A stretch of DNA of 64,000 nt from Alkalispirochaeta americana (GCF_900156105.1 NZ_FTMS01000005.1:62001-126000); one strand, 5' to 3'. Counted from the first letter of the stretch, positions 36,481 through 48,649 are shown. The notes: generated by a model from the sequence alone, not told the origin. Numbers and translations are program-made.

Positions 36481-36496
36481 ATGTAAACGATTGCAT
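36481..36496 (+). promoter_or_regulatory. LacI/CcpA-type operator over the fucI transcription start
   Basis: ATGTAAACGATTGCAT fits the Gram-positive cre consensus WTGNAANCGNWNNCWW at every specified position and has the central CG of LacI-family operators. It lies five bases after the -10 element, over the expected transcription start, a repression position. Confidence 0.6.
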
Positions 36497-36527
36497 TGCT
36501 CAACACGAACCTGCAGGAGAGGAACTC

Positions 36528-38342
36528 ATGTCTGAAACACGAATGCCTGTGAATCCCCCCGCCGAGCGGTTGCGGGGCAACCTGCCGCGAATAGGAATCC
36601 GTCCAACCATTGACGGTCGCCTTCGGGGCGTTCGGGAGAGCCTGGAAGAGCAGACCATGAACATGGCGCGCGCCGCAAAGAAGCTCTTTGAGGAAACCCT
36701 GCGATACCCCAACGGGCTCCCCGTAGAAGTAGTGATCTCCGATACCACCATCGGCCGGGTCGCCGAGGCGGCCCAGTGCGCGGCCCAGTTTGAGCGCGAA
36801 GGGGTTGCAGTATCGCTCACGGTAACACCCTGCTGGTGTTACGGTTCGGAAACAATCGATATGACCCCCCTTATCCCGAAAGCAATTTGGGGGTTCAACG
36901 GAACCGAGCGCCCCGGCGCGGTTTACCTGGCAGCGGCCCTGGCCGGACACGCCCAGAAGGGAATCCCCGCCTTCGGAATCTACGGCCAGGACGTCCAGGA
37001 TAGCGACGATCAAAGCGTCCCCCCCGATGTGCGGGAAAAACTCCTGCGCTTTGCCCAGGCCGGCCTTGCCGTAGCCTACATGCGCGGGAAAAGCTACCTC
37101 TCCATGGGCGGTTCCAGCATGGGGATCGCCGGATGTTATGTGACCGAGAGCTTTTTCAAGGATTACCTGGGAATGCGCAACGAATACATCGACATGAGCG
37201 AGTTCATCCGCCGCATGGAGCAGGAAATCTACGACAGGGACGAATACGCCCGGGCTCTGGCCTGGGTGAGGGAGCTCTGCCAGGAGGGGGACGATCCCAA
37301 TCAGCCCGAGCACCAGCGCACACGGCAGCAGAAGGACCAGGACTGGGAGACCAGCGTCAAGATGGCTCTGATCGCCAGGGATCTGATGACGGGGAATCCC
37401 CGTCTCGCCGAAGAAGGCCACGGCGAGGAGGCCCTGGGCCATAACGCCCTGGCCGCAGGGTTTCAGGGCCAGCGCCAGTGGACCGATTTCATGCCCAACG
37501 GCGACATGATGGAGGCGATTCTTACGTCAAGTTTTGACTGGAACGGCATCCGCCAACCCTACATGGTGGCCACAGAAAACGACAACCTCAACGCCATGAC
37601 CATGACCTTCGGCCACCTCCTCACAGGGAGCGCCCAGATTTTTGCCGACGTTCGCACCTACTGGAGCCCCGAGGCAGTTCATCGCGTCACGGGAACGGAG
37701 CTCACCGGCCGGGCTGCCGGCGGAATCATCCATCTGATTAACTCCGGCCCCGCGGCACTGGATGGAACAGGGGAGCAGGAAATTGACGGGAAACCGGCGA
37801 TGAAACCCTGGTGGGAGATCACCCCCGAAGAAGCCCGCCGGTGCCTGAAGGCAACAAAGTGGCGTGCTGCAGAGCTGGGCTACTTCCGGGGCGGAGGCTG
37901 GAGCACAGACTACACCACCCGGGGAGAGATGCCTGTAACCATGGCCCGAATCAATATTGTGGCCGGCTTGGGGCCAGCCCTCCAGATCGCCGAAGGATGG
38001 GCTGTGGAAATTCCCGAAGACGTTCACACCACTCTGGATGATCGGACAAACCCCACCTGGCCCACCACCTGGTTTGTTCCACGCCTGGCCGACAACAGCC
38101 GATTCCGCGATGTCTATACAGTTATGGCCAGCTGGGGTGCGAACCATGGTGCGATCGGCTACGGCCACTACGGAGCGGACCTGATCACCCTGGCAGGAAT
38201 GCTGCGAATCCCCGTCTACATGCACAATATTCCCGAGGATCAAATCTTCCGGCCCAGCGCGTGGACACTCTTCGGAATGGACCTGGAATCGGGTGATTTT
38301 CGGGCGTGCCAGAACTTTGGCCCTCTCTACAAGGGATCCTGA
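36528..38342 (+). CDS. fucI: L-fucose isomerase
   Basis: Mn-dependent ketol isomerase converting L-fucose to L-fuculose (and often D-arabinose to D-ribulose), 604 aa against 591 in E. coli. The N-terminal [49 protein letters not shown] and [13 protein letters not shown] stretches are diagnostic. The metal/active-site region appears in [14 protein letters not shown] and [21 protein letters not shown]. The ATG at 36528 is preceded by AGGAGAGGA; the frame is open upstream but contains the promoter. First gene of a fucI-fucU unit with its own promoter, operator and terminator. Fuculokinase and fuculose-1-phosphate aldolase genes are not in the window. Confidence 0.96.
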   Translation: MSETRMPVNPPAERLRGNLPRIGIRPTIDGRLRGVRESLEEQTMNMARAAKKLFEETLRYPNGLPVEVVISDTTIGRVAEAAQCAAQFEREGVAVSLTVTPCWCYGSETIDMTPLIPKAIWGFNGTERPGAVYLAAALAGHAQKGIPAFGIYGQDVQDSDDQSVPPDVREKLLRFAQAGLAVAYMRGKSYLSMGGSSMGIAGCYVTESFFKDYLGMRNEYIDMSEFIRRMEQEIYDRDEYARALAWVRELCQEGDDPNQPEHQRTRQQKDQDWETSVKMALIARDLMTGNPRLAEEGHGEEALGHNALAAGFQGQRQWTDFMPNGDMMEAILTSSFDWNGIRQPYMVATENDNLNAMTMTFGHLLTGSAQIFADVRTYWSPEAVHRVTGTELTGRAAGGIIHLINSGPAALDGTGEQEIDGKPAMKPWWEITPEEARRCLKATKWRAAELGYFRGGGWSTDYTTRGEMPVTMARINIVAGLGPALQIAEGWAVEIPEDVHTTLDDRTNPTWPTTWFVPRLADNSRFRDVYTVMASWGANHGAIGYGHYGADLITLAGMLRIPVYMHNIPEDQIFRPSAWTLFGMDLESGDFRACQNFGPLYKGS

Positions 38343-38356
38343 AAGGAGAAAGCGCG

Positions 38357-38794
38357 ATGCTTCGAGGAATAAAGAGCATCATCAGCCCCGAACTTCTCCA
38401 CGTGCTGGCCTCGATGGGTCACGGTGACGAGCTGGTCCTGGGCGATGGAAACTTCCCCGCCGCGACCCTGGGTCGCCGGGTCGTCCGGGCCGACGGTCAT
38501 GGAGTTCCGCCCTTGCTGGAGGCAATTCTCCAGCTCTTCCCACTGGATACCTTTGTGGCTCAACCGGCGGCGCTCATGGAGGTCCTCCCCGGATCGGGGG
38601 ATCCGCCTCTCATATGGGAGACCTACGAGAAGATCCTCCGCGAGGCTCACCCCCCTCACGCCGGGGCGGGCTTTGAGATGGTGGAACGCTTCGCCTTCTA
38701 CGAGCGGGCGAGCCAGGCCTTTGCCGTGGTTGCCACAGGCGAGACGGCTCTCTACGCGAATATCATTCTCAAAAAGGGCGTCATCACCGACTAA
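38357..38794 (+). CDS. fucU: L-fucose mutarotase (FucU/RbsD family)
   Basis: Interconverts alpha and beta anomers of fucose so that the isomerase receives its preferred form (145 aa). The conserved histidine loop HVLASMGHGDELVLGDGNFP near the start and the ERFAFYERASQAFAVVATGE segment before the C-terminus are typical of FucU. AAAGGAG lies six bases before the ATG, and only 14 bp separate it from fucI, so the two are one operon. A canonical intrinsic terminator follows. Confidence 0.94.
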   Translation: MLRGIKSIISPELLHVLASMGHGDELVLGDGNFPAATLGRRVVRADGHGVPPLLEAILQLFPLDTFVAQPAALMEVLPGSGDPPLIWETYEKILREAHPPHAGAGFEMVERFAFYERASQAFAVVATGETALYANIILKKGVITD

Positions 38795-38807
38795 CCCCCG
38801 CCTTCAC

Positions 38808-38840
38808 GAGGCTGCCCCTTCCGGGCAGCCTCCGTTTTGT
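38808..38840 (+). terminator. Rho-independent terminator after fucU
   Basis: Perfect 10-bp stem GAGGCTGCCC / GGGCAGCCTC with a five-base loop, followed by CGTTTTGT. It separates the fucIU unit from the deoR operon. Confidence 0.85.
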
Positions 38841-38932
38841 CTCTGCCCCTGCAACCTGGCCCTTTCCACCTTTTGCATATCACTCCTTGCAGGCTCTCCC
38901 TCGTCCATCCCTGAGATGACCCGAGAAAATTC

Positions 38933-38961
38933 TTGCGTATTTCTTTCTTATGACTTATTAT
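38933..38961 (+). promoter_or_regulatory. Promoter of the deoR-dehydrogenase operon
   Basis: TTGCGT - 17 bp - TATTAT, about 29 bases before the deoR ATG at 38990. The A/T-rich stretch around it (38940-38972) would be the natural place for an autoregulatory operator, but I see no clear symmetric site. Confidence 0.65.
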
Positions 38962-38989
38962 TCTCTAATGAAAGGCGGATCAAAAGGTT

Positions 38990-39763
38990 ATGATTCCACA
39001 GCTTAACGAAAAGGAACAGCAAATACTCACCCTTCTGGTGAGAGATCCCAATCTGGGCGTGACCGATCTTGCAGAGCATCTGGCTGTATCGGCTGTAACG
39101 ATGCGCGCCTACCTGAAAAGCCTGAGCGAAAAGGGTTACCTCTACCGGGTCCGGGGAGGAGCGGTTCCCACCATTCACCCGGAGATCATAGAACGAGAAC
39201 AGTCACGGCAAGCGGAAAAACACGCCATAGCCCGGGTTGCAGCAGAGATGGTTCAGGACGGAGACACCATTATGATCGAAGCGGGCACCACCACAGCTAT
39301 GATCGCCCGATTTCTTCTGGGAAAACGGGATATCAGCGTTGTCACCAACAACGCCTTCGCTCTGGGACACTGCCGGGGAAACCCGGGACTCCGCGTTCAG
39401 GTTGTAGGAGGAGAATACCGCCCCGCAACGGAGAGTATCGTAGGTCCCGTAGCACTGGAACACATCAAGCGTTTCCGCGTGCGCATTGCCTTTGTGGGAA
39501 CCGACGGATTCTCGGCAACCCATGGCCTCTCGACCCATCTGGTTGAGGGGGCCGAGGTGGTGAAAGCCATGGCCGCCCAGGCCGATCAGGTGGTCGTCCT
39601 GGCCGACAGCAGCAAGTTCAACAAAAGCGGCTTTGTCAAGGTCCTCCCCCTGGAAGAGGTTACCACCATTATCGTGGACAAAGACCTTTCCCCGGAGGAC
39701 GCCCGGGCAATCGAAGAAACAGGACCGCAGGTTCTGCGGGCAGGAACAGAATCGGAGGAATAA
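38990..39763 (+). CDS. DeoR/GlpR-family transcriptional regulator
   Basis: Sugar-phosphate-responsive repressor, 257 aa. The N-terminal winged helix holds VTDLAEHLAVSAVTMRAYLK and the DeoR signature stretch GYLYRVRGGAV; the C-terminal ISOCOT-like sensor domain has MIEAGTTTAMIARFLL, VTNNAFAL, FVGTDGFSATHGLSTH and LADSSKFNKSGFVKV, all standard for DeoRC. Its stop and the E2 start share one base (TAATG), so the regulator is encoded in the same operon as the dehydrogenase complex and probably controls it. The effector should be a phosphorylated sugar or related metabolite. Confidence 0.94.
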   Translation: MIPQLNEKEQQILTLLVRDPNLGVTDLAEHLAVSAVTMRAYLKSLSEKGYLYRVRGGAVPTIHPEIIEREQSRQAEKHAIARVAAEMVQDGDTIMIEAGTTTAMIARFLLGKRDISVVTNNAFALGHCRGNPGLRVQVVGGEYRPATESIVGPVALEHIKRFRVRIAFVGTDGFSATHGLSTHLVEGAEVVKAMAAQADQVVVLADSSKFNKSGFVKVLPLEEVTTIIVDKDLSPEDARAIEETGPQVLRAGTESEE

Positions 39764-41058
39764 TGGCAGATACAGTACTTCTTCCGCAGCAGGGAAACTC
39801 TGTGGAGAGCGTAATCCTGTTGCAGTGGACAAAACAGGTGGGCGAGACGGTGGAACCAGGAGACGTGCTTTGCGAGGTGGAAACCGATAAAACCACCATG
39901 GAGGTGGAGTCTACAGCCCGGGGAACTCTTCTGAAGCAGCTATTCCAGGAGGGAGACGAGGTTCCGGTAAAGACGGCCCTGGCCCTTGTGGGAGAACCGG
40001 GGGAAGAGGCAGACACCACCACTCCCGGCATCGCAGAGAGCAGGGAACCCCGGAATCCTCCTGAAACAGCTTCGCCCAGAGCACCGGGAACCGATTCTGC
40101 CCGTGAGAACAGGGCCGCTCCGGCGGGCACTCTCGAGAGTGCCGCAAGCCCCCGGGCAAAAACGAGAGCTTCTGCCGAGGGCATCCTGCTTGAGGAACTC
40201 CGCGGTTCGGGCCCCGGAGGAAGAATCATCGAACGTGACGTTGTCGCTTCGATTGCCCGTCAGGACGATCTGTTTCAGGAAGATCGCCAGCAGGACACCC
40301 CCTCCCGGACTGATAAAATCAGGGAACCCGAGGCCCGCCCCGACGCGGAAACGCCTCCGCCCGTGGAGAGCACCCTGCCCCTTCAGGGCGTGAGAAAAGT
40401 AATCGCCCAGCGCATGCGGGAATCTCTCGCCACAACGGCCCAGTTCACCCTCCAGACCAGCGCCGATGCCAGGGCACTTCTGGCCCTGCGCAGCCGTTTC
40501 AAAAAAGACGGCGCGCCCCTGGGCCTCGATCAGATCACCATCAACGACATGATCCTCTTTGCAACGACCCGGACCCTTCCCGACTACCCGGCCCTGAACG
40601 CCCATTTGGTGGAAGGAGAAATTCGCCGTTTCAACCGGGTAGATCTCTCCTTTGCCGTCGATACCGAACGGGGACTCATGGTACCAACCATAGCCGCCGC
40701 CGAAACCCTCTCCTTGAAAGACCTGGCCGAAAGAGGGAAAGACCTGGTCCGGCGATGTCTCTCGGGCAAAGCCTCCGGGGAAGATCTCGCACCGGGAACC
40801 TTCACCATCACAAATCTGGGGTCCCTGGGAATTGAAGCCTTTACACCTGTCCTGAATCCCCCTCAGGTGGCGATTCTCGGCGTGAACACCATCACTGTAA
40901 AAGCAGTTCTGGATGAGGACGGCCAGGTTCAACACTATCCGCATATCGGGCTTTCCCTCACGGTGGACCACCAGGTGGTAGACGGAGCGCCGGCGGCACG
41001 CTTCCTCCAGGAGCTGGCACGTCGCGTGTCCCGAATCGACCTCCTGCTGGCGCAATAA
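39763..41058 (+). CDS. 2-oxoacid (acetoin-type) dehydrogenase E2, dihydrolipoyl acyltransferase
   Basis: Core subunit carrying the swinging lipoyl arm and transferring the acyl group to CoA (431 aa). One lipoyl domain at the N-terminus with the lipoylated Lys in VETDKTTMEVES; a proline/alanine/arginine-rich linker; a peripheral-subunit-binding domain (ASPRAKTRASAEGILLEELR); a second linker; then the catalytic domain from about residue 205 (VRKVIAQRMRESLATTAQFT) ending in the active-site DHQVVDGAPAARFL (HxxxDG). Starts on the last base of the deoR stop. It belongs with the E3 and E1 genes that follow; the acyl substrate is not evident. Confidence 0.93.
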   Translation: MADTVLLPQQGNSVESVILLQWTKQVGETVEPGDVLCEVETDKTTMEVESTARGTLLKQLFQEGDEVPVKTALALVGEPGEEADTTTPGIAESREPRNPPETASPRAPGTDSARENRAAPAGTLESAASPRAKTRASAEGILLEELRGSGPGGRIIERDVVASIARQDDLFQEDRQQDTPSRTDKIREPEARPDAETPPPVESTLPLQGVRKVIAQRMRESLATTAQFTLQTSADARALLALRSRFKKDGAPLGLDQITINDMILFATTRTLPDYPALNAHLVEGEIRRFNRVDLSFAVDTERGLMVPTIAAAETLSLKDLAERGKDLVRRCLSGKASGEDLAPGTFTITNLGSLGIEAFTPVLNPPQVAILGVNTITVKAVLDEDGQVQHYPHIGLSLTVDHQVVDGAPAARFLQELARRVSRIDLLLAQ

Positions 41059-41069
41059 GGGAGGCAACG

Positions 41070-42567
41070 GTGAAACACTACGACCTGATCGTTCTGGGAG
41101 GAGGCCCCGCCGGGTACATTGCAGCCGAGCGTGCCGCCGCCCTGGGAAAAACCGTACTCCTGGCAGAGAAAAAAGCCATCGGGGGAACCTGCCTGAACGA
41201 AGGCTGCATCCCGACCAAATCTCTTCTTTACGGGGCAAAGATATACACCCAGGCCAGAAACTCGGCTTCCCTGGGGGTAACAGCCCGGGATGTCACCTTC
41301 GATCTGGCGGTGGCCATGAAACACAAAGCATCGGTAATTGCGACGCTTCAAAAGGGAATCCTGGGTCAATTAAAACGCCTGGGAGTGGACCTTCGCACGG
41401 GCCAGGGCACGTTCCTGCGACCGGGTCTTGTCTCCATTGAGGGAGAGGAGATCGGGGGAACCTTCATCCTTCTTGCCCAGGGAAGCTCCAGCGCCCGCCC
41501 GCCCATTCCCGGGTCCCGGGATAACCCCCGAGTCGTGACCAGCAGGGAGATTCTGGAGATTCAGAAGCAGCCCGAACGGCTCGCCGTGATCGGAGGTGGC
41601 TACATCGGAATGGAGTTTGCCGCCTTCTTTGCCTCGATCGGCACGGACGTAACAGTGATAGAAATGATGCCCGAGATCATCCCCTCGCTGGAGCCGGAGA
41701 TGGCCCGGAATTTGCGCAAGCATCTGCCGGAGATATCTTTCCGCACGGGGTACCGGGTAGACCGGATTCAGGACGAAACGATCCATATCAGCCCCGTTGC
41801 GGATGATCGCTCGGGCCCCGCCGCAGAACCGGAGACGATCCAGGCCGATCTGATCCTCCTCTCCACAGGACGCGTCTCCCGCGCCGTTGAGGAAGGCCTT
41901 GGATCAGCCGGCGTGGCCCTCCACCAGGGTTGCGTGGTGGTCGACGAGTACCTCCAGACGAACCTTCCCGGTGTCTACGCGGCAGGGGATATTACCGGAA
42001 AAATGCTCCTGGCCCACGCGGCGTATCGCATGGGAGAGGTCGCCGTTTCCCACATGTTTCGTGAAGATTCTCTCTCGAAGGAAGCCACAAGCGCCGCCGG
42101 ACGGCAGAACTGGCCCAACAGGATGCGCTTCGATACCATCCCCTGGGTGGTATTCACAAGCCCCGAGGTGGCAGGCTGCGGCCTCACCGCCCGGGAGGCT
42201 GAGGCCCGGGGGTACCAGACCCGGACAGTTACTCTGCCCCTGATGGTGAGCGGGCGCTACGTGGCTGAACACCCCCGGGAAAAGGGCACCGTCACCGTCG
42301 TGGTCAACGCCGGCGACAGGCGCCTTCTGGGGGTTCAGATGCTGGGAAGCGGCACCAGCGAGATCATCCACAGCGCCGCCGCCATGATTGAAACGGGCTG
42401 GACCGTGGAAAATCTGCGAAAAATTGTCTTTCCCCACCCCACAGTAAGCGAAGCCCTGCGCGATGCCCTCTGGGCGGTCCCCTCGGGAGCACCCCGGGAT
42501 ATGACATCTCATACCGCCGGATCACAGAATACCGCTGGAGCGAAAACACACAGAAAGGATACCAACC

Positions 42568-42575
<8 letters not shown>
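41070..42575 (+). CDS. lpdA: Dihydrolipoamide dehydrogenase (E3)
   Basis: FAD enzyme that reoxidises the E2 lipoyl group with NAD+, 501 aa. FAD motif [20 protein letters not shown], redox-active disulfide [18 protein letters not shown] motif [19 protein letters not shown], the second FAD motif [16 protein letters not shown] and the C-terminal [15 protein letters not shown] with the catalytic His-Glu type dimer-interface residues are complete. GGGAGG lies just before the ATG, 11 bp after E2. The C-terminus overlaps E1 by eight bases. It has a short extra tail (about 30 residues after the usual end). Confidence 0.94.
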
Positions 42576-45027
<2,452 letters not shown>

Positions 45028-45031
45028 TTTC

Positions 45032-46228
45032 ATGAAAAATCTGACACCCGAGACGTTTCAGGCAGCCCTGCGGGGCTGCTCCTGGAACGGCTTCAGCGCT
45101 CTGACGGTCCGCGCCGCCTCCACGGAGGAGGCACAGCGGTACGGGGACACACAACCAGAAGATGACCCGGCGATACTCCATATCTCCCCGGAAACAGACT
45201 CCGTGGAAGATCTGGTGGACCAGTGGATCGCCTATACCCGCCGCAGCGGGAAGACCCCGGGAGTCGTCCTCTGGGATTCCCGGTGTTTTCTCCTGGGCGA
45301 GAACCAGGATTCCCTGGGAGCACCTTCTTCCCTCGTCCCGGAGAAGCTGGGCCTTCCCGAGGAGCGTTCCTCAGTAATTCGTAACAAGGTGACGCTCATC
45401 ACGGGAGGAGCCCAGGGATTCGGCCTCGAAATTGCCCGGGAACTCGCTGCAGCGGGAGCCCAGGTCATCCTGGCGGACCTGAATCTGCAGGGCGCCCGGA
45501 GGGAAGCGGAAAAACTCAACACCCTTTGCCAGGGAACACGCCATCTTGCGCTGAGTCTCGATGTGACGAAGGAAGAATCGGTGCAGGCCCTCTACAGGGA
45601 GGTTCTCCGCCACTACGGCGGCCTGGATCTGGTGATTAGCAACGCCGGAGTTCTGAAGGCGGGAAGCGTCCGGGACCTTCCCCTGGAGGATTTTCAGCTG
45701 GTAACAAGCGTAAATTATACCGGCTTCTTTCTCATGACGAAACACGCCGTCCCGATTCTGGCAGATCAAAACGCTGCGGCCCGGATTGCAGCGGCCCGGG
45801 AGCATCACCCCCGGCCACCCTTCAGCACCGATATCATCGAGATCAACTCCAAGAGCGGACTCTCGGGGAGCAACCGGAACGGAGCCTACGCCGGGAGCAA
45901 GTTCGGCGGCATCGGCCTGGTCCAGAGTTTTGCCCTGGAGCTGATCGGGGAGAATATCAAGATCAACGCCGTCTGCCCGGGGAACTTTCTGGACGGCCCC
46001 CTCTGGAGCGACCCTGAAGAGGGGCTCTTTGTGCAGTACCTGCGAACGGGGAAGGTCCCCGGGGCAAGAACGCTGGAAGATGTCCGCCGTTTCTACGAGG
46101 AACGGGTCCCGATGAAACGGGGCTGTACCGGCCGGGACGTGGTGCGAGCAATTCTCTACGTGGTGGAACAGCAGTACGAGACGGGCCAGGCCCTCCCCGT
46201 TACGGGAGGGCAGGAAATGCTGCGATAG
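45032..46228 (+). CDS. SDR oxidoreductase with N-terminal extension (sorbitol-6-P dehydrogenase-like)
   Basis: NAD(P)-dependent dehydrogenase, 398 aa, last gene of the deoR-E2-E3-E1 operon; ATG 45032 lies four bases after the E1 stop with GGGAGGGGG upstream. The SDR core starts near residue 118: TGGAQGFGLEIA (124-135), LADLN, SNAGVLKAG, INSKSGLSGS and YAGSKFGGIG (catalytic Tyr-x3-Lys), ending QALPVTGGQEML, like SrlD-type sorbitol-6-phosphate dehydrogenases. The first 115 residues are not part of the fold; TPGVVLWDSRCFLLGENQDS recalls the segment that joins aldolase and dehydrogenase in bifunctional RhaD-like enzymes, with the aldolase core absent. A polyol- or sugar-phosphate substrate is likely. 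The 3' end overlaps the convergent PHP gene by 29 bp. Confidence 0.87.
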   Translation: MKNLTPETFQAALRGCSWNGFSALTVRAASTEEAQRYGDTQPEDDPAILHISPETDSVEDLVDQWIAYTRRSGKTPGVVLWDSRCFLLGENQDSLGAPSSLVPEKLGLPEERSSVIRNKVTLITGGAQGFGLEIARELAAAGAQVILADLNLQGARREAEKLNTLCQGTRHLALSLDVTKEESVQALYREVLRHYGGLDLVISNAGVLKAGSVRDLPLEDFQLVTSVNYTGFFLMTKHAVPILADQNAAARIAAAREHHPRPPFSTDIIEINSKSGLSGSNRNGAYAGSKFGGIGLVQSFALELIGENIKINAVCPGNFLDGPLWSDPEEGLFVQYLRTGKVPGARTLEDVRRFYEERVPMKRGCTGRDVVRAILYVVEQQYETGQALPVTGGQEMLR

Positions 46229-47546
46229 CGCCTTCGAGGAGATCCTCGGGACGGTGGAGATCGCTCTGGCGGGCGATCTCGCCGTACCGGGCAATCCGCT
46301 CTGGCAAAGAGAGACTCCCCAGGGGGTTTCCCTGGTGAAAGAGCCCCCAGCGAGGATCCAGGGCAGAGAGCTTTTCGTGAGCGATCAGCCCCCAGGTGTT
46401 GGTTATCAGGTGGCGAAACTCCGGTTTCATCACCTCGGGGCAGGTAAAAACCTGACGACTGGAATTGATGTCGACACCGCTGATCTCCATCAAACCATGA
46501 CATTCCGAGAGCTCTCTCACCCGCTTCAGCTGCTGAGGGGTGTTCCGGGGCGGCATGTACGTGACGGCGCGAAACCCGATCCGGGGCAGCTCCAGAAAGA
46601 GCTCATCAAGAAAGGCATCCTCGAAAGCCTGGGCAGCCTTGTCACCCGTGGGCGATTCTCCCACGTCGCCCAGATAGGCGTAAGCTGGAACAGCCCCGAC
46701 CTCGTTCCCGAAGGCCACCACCTCCTCCACGGGCAGACACTCGGCCCGGGAAGGCTGGATAAAGAAGCGTTCCACAAAATGTCCCTTGAAAGCCCCCAGG
46801 AGATCGTAGCGGTAATGAGGGTTCTTCCGATCAAGGAGAGCCTCTTCCTGCGACGGCGAAAGGGTCAGACCGAAATCACCCCTCAGCGCCTGGACCAGCT
46901 TCTCTCCCCGGCCAAAATGCTCCTCCACCAGAGAGGCAAGAGCAAAAAGAATGTGCCTCTCGGTGACGCTCCCGCCCCGGTCTGCCCAGGAAAGAGGGAG
47001 AACGTGACGGTCAAAATCGACCTTCGGGAGCCCCCGGGAAGCGAGGATTTCGTTAAGGCGTTCCACTTGGGCGCGATTGCGCTCGTTCCGGACATCCTGA
47101 AGCGGGGCCAGGAAAGCCTCTACCCCGGGAACCTGCGGGAGAGGAACACCATGAAGAACCATGTAGGCGATACCGATGGAGTCGGGGTTGTTCAGGCGCT
47201 TTTTCGCGAAGGGGGTGTTCTCGAAGCTGACCCGCAGTTCTGCTCCCACGGTGGAACCAATGCCCACAATGCGTGCCGCCTCGACAAGCTCCCGGGCAGC
47301 ACCTATAGAATCGTGATCGACACTCCCCACAGCACGAAGCCCGCTCCAGCGAGCCAGGAAGGCTGCAGCTGCCGGTGAGTAGGGACTGAAGGAATAATGG
47401 GTATGGATGTGGTTATTGACTTCCTCCGTGCAGGGCCGATCGGCGAGATCCCCGGCACGAGAAGAAACCAGATCACTCAGGGCTTGCAGGCGCTGAGCCT
47501 GACCATCCTGCTCCAGCGCGGCGAGATTATCAAAGATGTCTGTCAT
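46200..47546 (-). CDS. PHP-domain metal-dependent phosphoesterase-like protein
   Basis: Protein of the polymerase-and-histidinol-phosphatase fold, 448 aa. The metal-binding motifs are visible: NNHIHTHYSFSPYSP (HxHxxxS), GLRAVGSVDHDSIGAA (the DHD/E site), GIGSTVGAELR and, towards the end, EISGVDINSSRQ and a late His-containing segment. Most of the middle (about 130-330) is family-specific. The reaction is unknown; PHP relatives hydrolyse sugar or histidinol phosphates or nucleotides. It lies 63 bp after the DHH gene on the same strand and converges, with overlap, on the SDR gene. Confidence 0.83.
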   Translation of the reverse strand: MTDIFDNLAALEQDGQAQRLQALSDLVSSRAGDLADRPCTEEVNNHIHTHYSFSPYSPAAAAFLARWSGLRAVGSVDHDSIGAARELVEAARIVGIGSTVGAELRVSFENTPFAKKRLNNPDSIGIAYMVLHGVPLPQVPGVEAFLAPLQDVRNERNRAQVERLNEILASRGLPKVDFDRHVLPLSWADRGGSVTERHILFALASLVEEHFGRGEKLVQALRGDFGLTLSPSQEEALLDRKNPHYRYDLLGAFKGHFVERFFIQPSRAECLPVEEVVAFGNEVGAVPAYAYLGDVGESPTGDKAAQAFEDAFLDELFLELPRIGFRAVTYMPPRNTPQQLKRVRELSECHGLMEISGVDINSSRQVFTCPEVMKPEFRHLITNTWGLIAHEKLSALDPRWGLFHQGNPLGSLSLPERIARYGEIARQSDLHRPEDLLEGAIAAFPALP

Positions 47547-47609
47547 CGGTGTCTGTACTCCCGTGATTCCCTGGTGCGGTGGCAGATTGAGAGGCTTTCA
47601 ACAGCAGGA

Positions 47610-48542
47610 TCAGGACTCCTGCAGGACCGCTACGACCTCCTGGATCACCCGCTCGGCGTCTTCGTTGGCCACCTGGCAGGTTCCGGCTGCTACATGACCA
47701 CCCCCACCGTAGGAAAGCATGAGTTCGCCGATATTTGTGGTGCACCCCTCGTTGAAAATTGATTTTCCCACGGTGAGGACCGTATTTTGCCGCTTGAACC
47801 CCCAGAGGATTTGTACCGAGACGGTCGATTCAGGAAAGAGGGCGTATTTTACAAAGCGATTCCCTGCGTAAATTGTCTCCTGGGTTCGCATATCGACTAC
47901 CAGAACCCGGTCATCCATTTTACCTACGGTCCTGAGCTGTTTCTGGAAGAGCTCCCGGTGCTCCTGATAGAGTTCTACCCGTTCGGTCACGTCGGGAAGC
48001 TCCAGGATATCCTCAATGTCGTGATTTCGGCAGTAATCGATCAGGTCCATCATGAGCTGGTAATTGGAAATACGGAAGTTTCGGAACCGGCCAAGCCCTG
48101 TCCGTGCGTCCATGATGAAGTTCAGGAGGTTCCATCCTTCGGGGTTCAGAACCTCCTCCATGGTGAAATCAGCGCTATCGCCCTTGTCCACGGCAGTCAT
48201 CATATCGTGACTGATCGATGGAAACGCCTGTTCCCCCCCGAAGTGATTGTACACCACCCGAGCAGTGCTGGGTGCCGAGGGATCGCATATGTAGCGCTCC
48301 TGCTCTCCCACCCTTACCGATTCGGAATAATGATGATCGAAGGCCTGATATACCCCCTCAACGTAGGGAAGGTTTGTGGTTATATCATCGCTGGAGATTG
48401 CAATAAGACCATCCTGCATATCCTTCGGGTGAACGAACTTTATTTCGTCTATCAGGCCCCGGTCGCGGAGCAAAACCGCACACACGAGCCCATCGAAATC
48501 ACTTCGAGTCACGAGCCGGAACTTCTTGTCGCCTGATTCCAT
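47610..48542 (-). CDS. DHH-family phosphoesterase
   Basis: Mn-dependent phosphoesterase of the DHH/DHHA1 superfamily (310 aa), in which NrnA nanoRNases, c-di-AMP phosphodiesterases and pyrophosphatases occur. The first motif is TRSDFDGLVCAVL, the signature triad is AFDHHYSESV, and the C-terminal DHHA1 motif is SYGGGGHVAAGTC. ATG 48542 is preceded by GGAGG four bases upstream; the frame stays open for 40 codons more but that region holds the promoter. Substrate not determinable; nanoRNA, pAp or a cyclic dinucleotide product are candidates. The PHP gene follows on the same strand. Confidence 0.87.
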   Translation of the reverse strand: MESGDKKFRLVTRSDFDGLVCAVLLRDRGLIDEIKFVHPKDMQDGLIAISSDDITTNLPYVEGVYQAFDHHYSESVRVGEQERYICDPSAPSTARVVYNHFGGEQAFPSISHDMMTAVDKGDSADFTMEEVLNPEGWNLLNFIMDARTGLGRFRNFRISNYQLMMDLIDYCRNHDIEDILELPDVTERVELYQEHRELFQKQLRTVGKMDDRVLVVDMRTQETIYAGNRFVKYALFPESTVSVQILWGFKRQNTVLTVGKSIFNEGCTTNIGELMLSYGGGGHVAAGTCQVANEDAERVIQEVVAVLQES

Positions 48543-48563
48543 TACACCTCCGCCTGCGGAAAC

Positions 48564-48592
48564 AGTGTACCCGAATAAAATTGATTTCTCAA
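48564..48592 (-). promoter_or_regulatory. Promoter of the DHH-PHP unit
   Basis: On the minus strand TTGAGA - 17 bp - TACACT, about 20 bases before the ATG at 48542, with a normal ribosome site in the leader. Confidence 0.65.
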
Positions 48593-48649
48593 GTAAAACA
48601 GGAAAAATGGCATTTGCCCCGGGGAAAGGGATCCTCAAGGAATATTGAA

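Noticed and set aside
39940-41238. Minus-strand open frame of 432 codons opposite E2
   Set aside because: The lipoyl, binding and catalytic domains of E2 on the plus strand explain the region fully.
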